Positions 1 through 9,761 of a stretch of 64,000 bases of DNA are shown piece after piece. Positions within the stretch are counted from its first letter, which is position 1, and every line of letters begins with the position of its first letter. The notes below the pieces were generated by a model. That model had not been told where the DNA came from. It saw only the letters and a list, made by a program, of their open reading frames with translations, and did not search any database. Origin of the DNA: Hyaloscypha bicolor E. Lineage: Eukaryota > Ascomycota > Leotiomycetes > Helotiales > Hyaloscyphaceae. The position numbers were made by a program, and so were the translations under genes. The stretch is from the NCBI RefSeq assembly GCF_002865645.1, contig NW_020194600.1, positions 812,047 to 876,046 of the forward strand, given 5' to 3'.

Positions 1-659
1 CTCGTCTGCAGACTTTTCTTTTGAGTGTTCCTCAGGGAGAGGGAAGGAGTGGACTGATTCGGCTCGCCATTAATGTTGCTTGAGGCCCACTTTTCCAACT
101 GGGGTACTCACTCCTCTTAGAGCTATGTTCACTCTTCTTAAATTTCTCCGAGCTGTTTGCGTTTGTTGAATATCGCGGTCTTGTTGACATTTACCCTCCT
201 CACGTTTACCCTCAAATTCACCCTTCAGGTAGGGATTTATATTTCGTTGCGTATTACTTCAATGTTCCAAATGTTCTTGGTACAATGAGATGTTGAAGGC
301 TGACTTTCCACATTCCCTCGGTGGAGAGCAGAACATGACCAAGTAGTAACGCTATGCTCCCTTCAGTGCATGGGGGTCTAGGAGGCCTGCTACAGATGGT
401 ATTCACTGTATGAGGCTGTTGACATGTTACGATTTCGTCTGATTATTTTGAAGTGGTGAAGAGGAATATGGAATGAAAAGAACGAGGAATCCAGGTAACC
501 AGTTCAAATATTTGTTCAACTCGCTCCCCCAAGTCATCATTGAGTAACCTTTAATCTACAGCAGACTCGGCCTTTGAATCCATACCTGAAGACAGGAGTG
601 ACGTCTCTTAGATGTACATATAATACGTGAGTTCTCCCTCATACTCATACCTAAAGCTG
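1..659. other. Intergenic, nothing recognised
   Basis: No convincing reading frame or structured RNA is visible. The right-hand part is the 3' flank of the minus-strand gene that ends at 660, so it probably carries that transcript's 3' UTR. Confidence 0.5.
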
Positions 660-1613
660 TCACAACCCAGGCCTCACTCTCGCCAACCGATCCAAAGCCC
701 GTCCTCTGTCCAACGCCCAACCCCCTGTAACATCCAACTTATATTTCATCCCCTTAACCTCAACCTTCATAAACCCCTCCCTATGCCACGTCCTCCCAAT
801 CGCCTTAAACAGTTGAAAGAAGCCCCTCGACATATGCCGGAACGGCGCCGTCATGATATGGCTCCGCTCATACTCTAACAACTTCCTGCTCTCCTCCTCT
901 TCTGCAATGCGAAGTTCGCGGATTTCGGTTACAGTAAGGGCTTTCGGGGGTGGCGGTACGAGCGGAAGAGGCAGGATTATCTCTTCGGGCTTGACGTATA
1001 TCTTCCTTGCTGGGAAGAAAGGGAGGGGAAACATCTTCCTTAACTCTACCTCGATCTGCAGCTCGGGGGTTGCGGCTTTGCCTACAGCTGTAGATATCGC
1101 GTTTGCATTTTTCGGTATCGCGGTGATGGTTTTTATCAGCCTCGCAGGACCGAGGATAAGCCAGGTGCCGAACCCAGCCATGAAGATGGCGACGCCGGCC
1201 AGGGCGGTGGAAACCCAAGGCGCGAGACCCTCGGCAGTATTGATGTTTGACCATAAAAATACGATGGCGTAGCTGAAGCAGAAGGTTGAGCCTGTGTAGC
1301 AGGCTGCCATGAACATAGTATGTGAGGGCGCTGTATAGAGGAGTGTAGGATGGAGCTTTTGAGCTAGGGTTGCGGCGTACGATTGGTAGGTTGACGCTGC
1401 CTGTGTGATTTGGGGTACGGCTTTTGGGGCTATGAAGCTTGGTTTGGAGGTTGGAAGAGCTTTTTTGATGGCCGAGGGAGGTCGGGCCTTCTTTGCTGCG
1501 CGGAGAAGAGGAGATGTAGAGAAGAATTGGGTGCGTTGGAAGCTCTTGGTGGAGAAGAGGTGGATTATTCGGGGAGTAAAGGCACAGAGGCATCCTCTTG
1601 AGAAAGCTGACAT
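660..1613 (-). CDS. Mitochondrial membrane protein of unknown function
   Basis: An uninterrupted 317-codon frame. Residues 1-42 look like a mitochondrial presequence: rich in Arg, Ser and Phe, no acidic residues, with an RTQFFSTSPLLRAAKK stretch like a processing site. Two hydrophobic segments follow, near residues 100-122 (TMFMAACYTGSTFCFSYAIV) and 133-153 (APWVSTALAGVAIFMAGFGT), so an inner-membrane hairpin is likely. The C-terminal half is soluble and basic, with a proline-rich stretch around 215-222. The layout resembles small fungal mitochondrial membrane proteins, but I cannot name the family. The start is the first ATG and gives the presequence. The gene diverges from the PDX1 gene across 261 bp, so both nuclear-encoded mitochondrial genes may share a promoter. 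Confidence 0.75.
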   Translation of the reverse strand: MSAFSRGCLCAFTPRIIHLFSTKSFQRTQFFSTSPLLRAAKKARPPSAIKKALPTSKPSFIAPKAVPQITQAASTYQSYAATLAQKLHPTLLYTAPSHTMFMAACYTGSTFCFSYAIVFLWSNINTAEGLAPWVSTALAGVAIFMAGFGTWLILGPARLIKTITAIPKNANAISTAVGKAATPELQIEVELRKMFPLPFFPARKIYVKPEEIILPLPLVPPPPKALTVTEIRELRIAEEEESRKLLEYERSHIMTAPFRHMSRGFFQLFKAIGRTWHREGFMKVEVKGMKYKLDVTGGWALDRGRALDRLARVRPGL

Positions 1614-1874
1614 CTGTAATAGCAGTCAATTAGTTACACATCCAATTGGCCTCCTCAAGATTGCTCAGAGCTCACCTTGAAGAAACTCGTGAAGTTAGTC
1701 CACGGTTCACTGTCGTCCAAAAAATTCATGGAGCTGTCGGCGAATCGAGCACACCCCTGTCTAGCGCGACCATCGGATTTTGGCGGGACTCAACCACCTT
1801 GACAATTTCACGAGTCTTAGTCCGCGCCCTTCAACCTGCAAAGCTCAATTGAGCTCCCTTTTCTTGTGGCCAAC
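1614..1874. promoter_or_regulatory. Shared divergent promoter, mitochondrial gene / PDX1
   Basis: 261 bp separate the two divergent start codons, so this interval must hold both core promoters and 5' UTRs. No clear TATA box was seen. Both products appear to be mitochondrial. Shared control is inferred from position only. Confidence 0.4.
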
Positions 1875-3232
1875 ATGGCATCTTTTGCGACAGCTTATCG
1901 TTTGTCAGCTAGGCTTACCGCTAGGCAGCTGCGGCAAGATGCCACTGCTCGAGGTAGGGACTTATTCGGGGGGGGGGGGGGGGATTCAAAGAAAAGCTAC
2001 TGATCCATTGAACAGGGTTCCGGACTTCAGCGGCATGTCTTGCTGCTCAGAACTTCACTATGCCAGCTCTATCACCGACGATGACGGAGGGAAATATTGC
2101 CAAGTGGGCTGTGAAGGAGGGGGATTCGTTTTCCGCTGGAGACGTCCTGCTTGAGATTGAAACGGACAAGGCGTCCATGGATGTGGAAGCACAGGATGAT
2201 GGGATTCTCGCAAAGATCACTCAGGGAGATGGGGCCAAGGGGATTAAAGTGGGATCACGAATTGGAGTCATCGCAGAACCAGGAGACGATCTGAGTACCT
2301 TGGAAATACCGGCTGAAGAAAGTGCTGCCCATCCACCTCAAAAAGAAGCCTCAAAACTAGAACCGGAAAAGAAGTCGGAACCAAAAGTAGAAGCTTCTCC
2401 TACGCCCAAACCTGCTGCATCTGCGGACGAACCTGTGAAGCCATCCGGGCCGGCAAAGAAACAAACATACCCACTCTTACCCTCCGTCCAGCACCTAATC
2501 CACGAACACGGCCTCGCGCCCTCAGCAATCGACAAAATGACACCCAGTGGACCAAACAACCGTCTCCTCAAGGGCGACGTCTTAGCATACATGGGCTCCA
2601 TCTCCTCTTCCTACCCCACCGAGCTCTCCACCAAAATCGAAAAACTCACGCACCTCGACCTGAGCAACATCAAGCTCGCGGCACGGGCGCCAGCACCACC
2701 CAAAAAAACCGCTGCGGAACCGATCCCAGCAGCGATTGTTCAGGACCTCGAAGTCGCAGTCCCGATCTCGATGAGAGCGGTCATCGAAGTGCAGAAACGG
2801 ATACAGAGCACGCTGGGTGTATTCATGCCCCTCTCTACTTTCATTGCAAGAGCTACGGACGTAGCCAACGATAATCTCCCGAGATCGAAAACGCAAGCTG
2901 CGTCTGCTGATGAGCTTTTCAGCCAAGTTCTCGGGCTGGACAAAATCCCCAGTGGCGTGAGAGGCACTTTCCTTCCTCAGATCACGGCACTGTCCGGCAC
3001 GGTTCCTGTGGCGAAATTGCCGAAGAGGAAAGAGGTGGATATCATTGATATCTTAACGGGGAAGAGCAGGCCTGCGTCGAAAGGGTTGGGAGGTAGGCCA
3101 TTGCCTGGTTTGTCGGGGGAGGTGAATGTGTTTAGTGTCAGGGTGCCGAAGGGGGAGGAGAGGAGGGCAAGGCTGTTCCTGGACAGGGTGAAGATGGTGC
3201 TAGAGGAGGAGCCTGGGAGACTTGTGCTGTAA
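1875..3232 (+). CDS. PDX1: Pyruvate dehydrogenase complex protein X (E3-binding protein)
   Basis: Two exons, 1875-1953 and 2016-3232, give 431 residues. The first exon supplies a basic, Ser/Ala-rich mitochondrial presequence; the second ORF alone would start inside the lipoyl domain. A lipoyl domain follows (about 42-120) with the lipoylation motif ETDKASMD, Lys about 78. After a Pro/Ala/Lys/Glu linker comes a peripheral-subunit (E3) binding domain near 180-222 (PSVQHLIHEHGLAPSAIDKM ... LLKGDVLAYMG). The C-terminal part is short and divergent and lacks the HxxxDG acetyltransferase motif of E2. That marks protein X, which anchors dihydrolipoamide dehydrogenase to the E2 core in the matrix, rather than E2 itself. 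The 62-nt intron (1954-2015) carries a G run of about 13 and a CTGAT branch-like site. Confidence 0.9.
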
Positions 3233-3735
3233 TGGGGGGATACTTGTATGTACAGTAGGTGCGAATAGAACGTGATACCAATGTCCTGGGAAGTCCCAAT
3301 CTTGAATCTTGTCCATTGAGCTCTTTTGTTACAGAAGTTTCGATGATCAGAGTTGAGGTTTCGAACTTATCTTTCCTGTATGCAGACCGACGGATTGCGT
3401 CTCGGGGGTGAGCTTAAGTATATGGGCGACGCACGTGCCCTCTTTCAAAAGGGGGTCAATCATTCCTAAGCGACTATTCGACTGACACCTTAGCAGAGCC
3501 CAACCAAACGCCTCAATTAAATCCCTACAGGACAACCATTTCTGAGCCTTGCCTTCAATTCGATGGCTCAATCTTCCGTTTACCTTTTTCTTATCGTGGC
3601 AAATCACTCAACGGCACAAGGGTGCGGGGTTCAAAGTGACAATAATCCGTGACGTCAAACCTTCCCCCTCTCTTGGAAGAGCAACATTATATCCAGCAAC
3701 CCTTCGATTCACTCCCCTTTCCTACCTTTCCTCCG
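3233..3735. other. Intergenic, PDX1 3' flank
   Basis: Holds the 3' UTR of PDX1 and the upstream region of the next small locus. No supported gene. Confidence 0.4.
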
Positions 3736-3744
3736 TTATAAAAG
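3736..3744 (+). promoter_or_regulatory. TATA box of the small locus at 3829
   Basis: TTATAAAAG is followed by a pyrimidine- and then CAA-rich leader (3760-3828), typical of strongly expressed fungal genes. It lies 93 bp before the expected, but altered, start codon at 3829. Confidence 0.5.
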
Positions 3745-3828
3745 TTTTCAAGGGACCCTTCACACATTTCTTCAAACAACTACAACACAGCAAACAAAAG
3801 AAATCCAAATCAAACCCGCAACACCGAA

Positions 3829-4451
3829 ATAAGCTCCAACGAAGTAGGCGGCATATTCTCCAACACCACCGACGCCTCATGTCCAGACGCCTCAACCGCC
3901 TCTGGTATAGGTCCCTCCTTTCCCTCCCTCCTTCGCTTCCCCCCTCTTTGAAACCCCGGTACGAACTCGCAACAAGTCAGCGGCACATTCTCCCACCCCT
4001 CCGCCGCCCCGTCCCGTCCCGCTCAGACAAGCCCTCCGACCAAGGGCGCACGCTCTCGAACGAGAGCGATGCTGATATCGATGCCCGCAGAAAAGCGCCC
4101 GTGAACCCGCACAGACAAGACGCAGAGGCGAGAAACGGGGCCTCGGGACCCGTCGACGCAGAGCGCGGGGTACGACAATAACATGGAGGAGGGTGAGGAC
4201 CGCCACGAGGGAGAAGGAGGAGGAGGAGGAGGCGAGGGAGGGAAGAAGAAGTATGGGTTGTTGAGCAAGGTGAAGGACGCGTTTGTCCCGAAGCCGGGCG
4301 GCATTGGGAGGACGGGGAATGACGATTTGGTGAGTTGATATCAAAACTTGGAAAAGGAGTGTGTGAAGGCTTGGGATAGCATGCTGATGAGAGGTAGACT
4401 GGTGGCGAAGCTGCGGGTTTCCATGCAAGAGCGGGATGGAGGGAGACATGA
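3829..4451 (+). pseudogene. Small hydrophilic protein locus, start lost or frame disrupted
   Basis: Just after a TATA box and leader, an open frame begins with ATA (3829) where ATG is expected, and encodes SSNEVGGIFSNTTDAS. A second related copy, QQVSGTFSHPSAAPS, is encoded at 3971. The tail is clear: a frame through KKKYGLLSKVKDAFVPKPGG (4228-4287), a good GTGAGT donor at 4330, an acceptor at 4397 and a final exon 4398-4451 ending FHARAGWRET. Between them frame 1 has a TGA at 4102, while frame 0 reads sensibly (SDQGRTLSNESDADIDARR) and would rejoin at the GGGG run near 4167. An alternative intron, 3905 to about 4116, would restore one frame but not the start. I do not recognise the family. 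It may be a recent pseudogene, or a real gene with an undetected upstream exon. Confidence 0.4.
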
Positions 4452-7400
4452 GCAGGCTAAATCGGGATCTGAATCGTGAGTGAATGAGTGAGGGGAGCGA
4501 AGGAGATGGGGAGGAGGAGACAGAGAGAAAGGAGATAGGGTGAGGCTTTCTAAAGAAGTATCGAGAGAAGGAATACAATGGGGTGACTAGGATTTTGGAC
4601 TGTACAGTACTTGTAAATCTCTGAGCTTTGACGACTGGATTGATTTTCTCGGGGCTTCGATTGATTCCTACGTTTGTGGCAGGGCAGAAATAAACTCTCA
4701 TACTGCCCTCTAATCCGCCGAAGCGCGCTGGCGTTTGTTGGCTCACGACATAAATGCTCATGGATGGACGACCCACGACTTCAACACAGCTTTTTGCGAA
4801 TGTGGCTACTCTAAGGCAGAAGGCCGGCCATTTTCCTCCTCCTGCGTCTGCACTTCCTTCCCTTCGACGATGAAGTATACTTGGTTGGCAGGGAAGAAAC
4901 TTTGTAGTATTTGCGTCGTTTCCTGTAGCTGGTCCCGGCGCGCTCTCTAATCGTACATACAGCTACCGGCAATTTTGAGAGCTGTATATGCTTCGAGCGA
5001 GGAATAAAGTTCGAGGCATACTGACGCAAGTGCAGAATGCGCTCTCTGAGGAGCATAAATTGGGTGCTCCGGAGCGCTTATAGGGGTGAAACATGCCCAG
5101 GAGCCAAGCCCCTGAACACGTGACATAGGCACGCAGAGGGCACTTGGGGGGCGGCGGCAGTGCCATGCAACACGTACCAAGATCGGATATCGCATATATA
5201 TACTTGAATGCTCGCTTCGCTGCCTTGAGTTCACAAACATTTATGCTCACAATACCTCGCATATGCGTAAGCAATTGTGGAGGTACCCCCTAAGCGCCGA
5301 TCGAAGAACAAAAGAAGTTTGATCCTACGCCTGCTGACTCTGTACCTTCTCAAAGCCCGCGCCTTAGTAGTACATTGGCTTGGGATTTCCATGCACAAAT
5401 CTGCTGTCAAACTTCCGCAATTTGTCAATTATCGGGACGAGACAACTCATTTATTGTTGTCAAGCCGCTCCGCCTAAGCTCATGATCTCAATGTCGAAAA
5501 CACTGCATATCCGACACTAGCTTGCTGTATTCAAACCTTGAATACTGTAGTGGCCAAATCACTCATGATGCCTCAGAATGCAACGTACAAGTCTAGTACG
5601 CCTACTCTGGGCTGCTCATCTCGAAGTTGCTACAAGTAGATAGCCGTGGATGGGCAATGAGCCGGCGGGGTACAAATTATACGCTGCGGGGCAGGGGCTG
5701 CGATCATCGGATTAATAAGGATTGGGTGCAAAGTGAACTGGGGTTCATGAAGCGCTGACGTCGAGGGTTATGAATATTCTGAGTTGCTGTGTTCTTTTGG
5801 CCATTTTGTAGATCTCAATCGCTGGGTTGAGGATTCTGCTGAGTTTTACTTGGGAATTCCTCTGGAGCTACAGAGGCGTAACTTAACTTCAAGGATCAGC
5901 AATTCTGCTTGATAAGAAATGCTTTCATTTCCGTACCATTTGGTCTCATTCAAAGGATCTGAACGACTGAACTCTCGGAGTACCTTGGAGAACACTCGGG
6001 GATGATTCCTGAACGAGAATGTTCGTAATGCAACACCGTGAGATAAAGTCAGATGACATGAACTTAGTAACAAAAGAAACATTGATCAAACACCACATTA
6101 GCAATACTGCTGTGGATTAGTAAGTATTCAATACATGAAGTTCCAAACAACAGGGCTGCTGAGGGTGTGTTGAATTCAAGTCCTCTATGAGAATAATCAA
6201 CAAGTTCGCCCTTATCTTCCTCCGAGGATATAAGGCCTTTCTTACTAATCAAGAAGAGGGCGTGAAGCACCATGTGACCCAGCTCAAATCTTCTTCCGTT
6301 GCAAGCTTGGTTCCGCTCGAACTTTCGAAGGTATCCTTTGCATGTGCGAACTCTGAAAACGTGGCTGATCAAATAGTATCCACTGAAGCCGATTCAAAAC
6401 TAGATCTGAATCTTTGGTCGACTAACCTTGATCATGTTCCAAGAATAGTTCAAACCTACGATATCCAACTCGGGGATACCTCCGGTGTATCACTGGTGAT
6501 TGCGTAAAGCTTGGTATGCTCTTCAAAACTCTATCACTTTTGCCTTGATTATCGGATGATTGTAAGACAGCCAAGTCTACCAAACTTGATTATTTGGAAG
6601 ATAACAGAACGTGACTTGGGGTCGTGGTACACCAACTTGGTCGGCTGCTGCTGACTCGACCGCCGAGAGTGACTGATTCAAAACTTCTCCATGAACTCGC
6701 AGAGGAATCAATGCCTTCGCTGATGGCGAAACGCCGTGTGGTGGTCTGATCCAAACATAAACAACACTGCAGCAATAATTCGGCATATACATACTTTGAT
6801 AGACTAAAATGCAGCCTTGGCGGCTGGTGATCCCGAGGGAAGTGTTTCGTTGGTGTTCGTCAATTGTCGAAACATCGGTGAGCGATGCCGACCCCAGTCG
6901 GTTGATGCACACTCCACGATATTTCTCGAAAGCGTTTCGAGAAAATTTCGTACATCTCGCCGTTGAACTGGCTGGGCCCCTCCTCGGCGGCATCGGAACA
7001 ATCACCGGACGACATTCTGGATGAGGCGCGCAAGCCGCCCATGATGCTTAGCCTCGAGTGATGTGCATCTCAAACAGTGCACGGAGCACGGATAAACCTG
7101 ATCAAATAAGGTTCCTACTACTGTACTGTCCTGTACCAGCGTTTTGGGGGTCCGATTCAAACTTGCACCCCCTTGCACCCCTCACCGCTACCGCTGTCAG
7201 AGAATCCCAGAGGATCCCACAAATCCTTGGACTCTTGGAGGGGCAACCTCGTCATGGAGTTGTGCCCCCATCTTCGAGCTTACTCAAAGCCGATCCAACC
7301 TGCCACTTCTGGGAGAATAAAGCCGAAAATCCTGGGATAGTCGATCTGATTACCTGGGCAAATGATGTCAGCTGGTCTGGTCTGTGATTCTGTTTTCTAG

Positions 7401-8404
7401 TCCTGCCTCGGAAATCTCAGCGGCCAAACCCCACATCTTGGGTGATGCGCGGTATTATCAAACTGAATGCTTCAGTGGGTTGGCAGCCGAGAGCAGACGC
7501 CAAGCACATGCAGAATCATCCCAATGAGTCCATGACCGGCAGCATTGCTGCAGGCTCGCGGTAGGCCACTTCGAGTATTCCATTGTCGAATCGCAGGCCG
7601 CCGGCCGCTGCAACGGAGCGTCATGTCGTTGCTTTTGTTGCACACCGTTCGCTTGCTGGTAAGTGCGTTCCCTCTCTGCATCTGAAGATAAAAATTGTTC
7701 AGATGACCGATCAATCGCAATCGAGTTTGATAAGCCACCTTCGCCACACGGTGCACCCGTGAGACACAGCCAAATCCAGCATGATCTGAGTGAGCTGAGG
7801 GCACTGGCTGCGATGGCTCTTGTCAGGAGTGTCGATCAGGAATCGAAACGATTGGCCGCATTTCTCTGGTGACCTGTGCGCGAGGCGTGAGGCTGAACCA
7901 GTCTCGGACCTTCGCTGATCAGCGATAATGTGACTGTGGTCAGCGACCGCGCAAGAGGGTGTGTATGATGTTGCGTGTGTGCGAATGCACCGTGTGTGGC
8001 GACGAGTATTGGGGAAGTGCCTGCCTGCCCTTTGGGTGGCCCTTTGGCTGCCGGATCGAAGCGGTGAGGGCAAGAATGGACGACTAGCCTGCCGCTGGCT
8101 GGATGTTGAAGGTGTCGCGAGAGGCAGGCTGGCGACGACGACCCCAGCCGCTTCTCACATTCCTTTCATGTCGACGGCGAGGTGGTGTTCGCGGAGGGAG
8201 GGGAGGGGGGGTTGATCGAAGAGATCAAGAAGGTGGAGCTGATTGGGCCGAGGAGGGAGATTTGGAGGGAAGGCGTCTCCGCTTTGGCGGTGCAAAGTTG
8301 GCTTGGCACGGCTCAAGACAGCCCCACCCCATCTGCAGCAGGGATCGCACAGGGTGCACAGAGTTCACAGGGTCCACTGGGCAATCTCAAGCTGTTGATG
8401 AACA
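4452..8404. other. Long gene-poor stretch
   Basis: About 4 kb with only short frames, none showing a recognisable domain, splice pattern or signal peptide. The longest (minus strand 6577-7005; plus 6187-6507) have no coding character I can defend. Some of the right-hand part may belong to the 5' regulatory region of the leucine-rich-repeat gene. Confidence 0.5.
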
Positions 8405-8682
8405 AGATCAGCATTCAGCATTCAGCATCAGCACCAGCATCAGCATGAGAGAGGGAGAACCTCTGGACGCGGTTGGCTCGTGGGGAGGAGGCAAGCTGTG
8501 CTCAATCAATTCCCATGCATGCCTGTGTATGGTATATCCCAACAGGGACATCCCCAAGAGGGACATTCCCAATAGGGAACATGAACATGGCCAGAAAGAC
8601 TGCACGTACTGTAACCCGCAGCGCAAGGATACAGCTCGGCGGGCATCTCGAAATCTCAATCTCAATCTCAATCTCAATCAAT
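8405..8682 (+). repeat. Short simple repeats upstream of the LRR gene
   Basis: Three separate low-complexity runs: CAGCAT/TCAGCA units at about 8408-8446; roughly three 15-bp units of the type CCCAAGAGGGACATT at about 8537-8582; and four to five AATCTC hexamers at 8651-8679. The last makes a spurious Asn-Leu repeat in one frame. They lie 1.1-1.4 kb before the start codon of the LRR protein gene. Confidence 0.7.
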
Positions 8683-9761
8683 ATGTTCGGGCTCGGGCGG
8701 CCTTTTTTGGTCGCGGTTATCAAGCCAGCCGCTAGATCGCGGGAGGGAAGCTTCACTCGCTCAAACATCAGCATCAACACAACATTGCCAATTTGCCAAT
8801 TTGGCTCCCATTCACGCAGCCGCCACTCGGTAGACCCGTAGACCCCGTACCCGTACCGCACCGCACCGCGCCCTCCCTCTCTTGCAGCGCTGCTGCTCCC
8901 GAGCCTCGCATTTCTTCACATTCATTCATTCATTTCTTCATTCCTTCTTTGCGCATTTTGCCCCCTCAACTCGCAGCAGACATTCGCAGTGTGCGTTTTC
9001 CTCCTGCACGAACAGGAGCCACACGAGCCAACCGACCCAATATCATCCTGGCTGAGGTGGACCCTCCACGAACCTGTAGCGACCTCGCTGCCTGCATACG
9101 CCTGCATAACTTCCCAAACTCCCATTCCCTTCATCATTGGTCCGGTCCCAGTGCCCCCCATCTCTTGAGACGGCGGCAGAACTTTGAACTAAACTGAGAT
9201 ATCATATCGTTCCCTTCTTAAGTCCTTGCTGGACTGTGGGATTTTCCTCCGTCCACCTCCCCTCCCTTTCTGCTTCAGCGAGCGAGTGCCTTGGAGCTGC
9301 TCTGCTCTCGGTGCTGAGCACTCCCACGACGACGAGAAGGGTGGTTGTCGAGGTACGTTCGTTCTACTTTCCCTCTGTGTGTGCCGCTGCATTGCATGTG
9401 CGTCAGGCCTCTTGAGAATCTATCATTTCAAGCCTCCGTCTCCGTGCCTCCTCGCCGTCTCGAGCAACAACACAAGGCCCATGAGCGACTCGAGGCTCCA
9501 GATGCACTGACTTCCGACTTGATACACCGTTACTTTGTCCTCCTACCTTATCACGCACCCTGAATTGCAGATCGATCTAATGTTGTGTGACGTGCAGACC
9601 GCCATTCATCCTCCCGTCTCCCGGCTCGAGTCGTACGCTTGCCTCACGAGGTTCTCCGTGGTCGAGATACAAGGCAGCAGGGAGCCTTTCCGCGGGAGTC
9701 TTGGATCCGCCGATGGGCTTTAGACTTTCTATTCATCTACATCGAACCCTATGCATCCTCA
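8683..9761 (+). promoter_or_regulatory. Pyrimidine-rich leader and promoter region of LRR gene
   Basis: Pyrimidine-rich DNA (for example 8870-8950 and 9225-9290) precedes the start codon at 9762, as is common for fungal promoters and long 5' UTRs. Several short upstream ORFs exist. No transcription start can be fixed from sequence. Confidence 0.35.

Noticed and set aside
6577..7042. Overlapping minus ORFs around 6.6-7.0 kb
   Set aside because: Several frames are open at once, as in unselected DNA, with no start context or domain.
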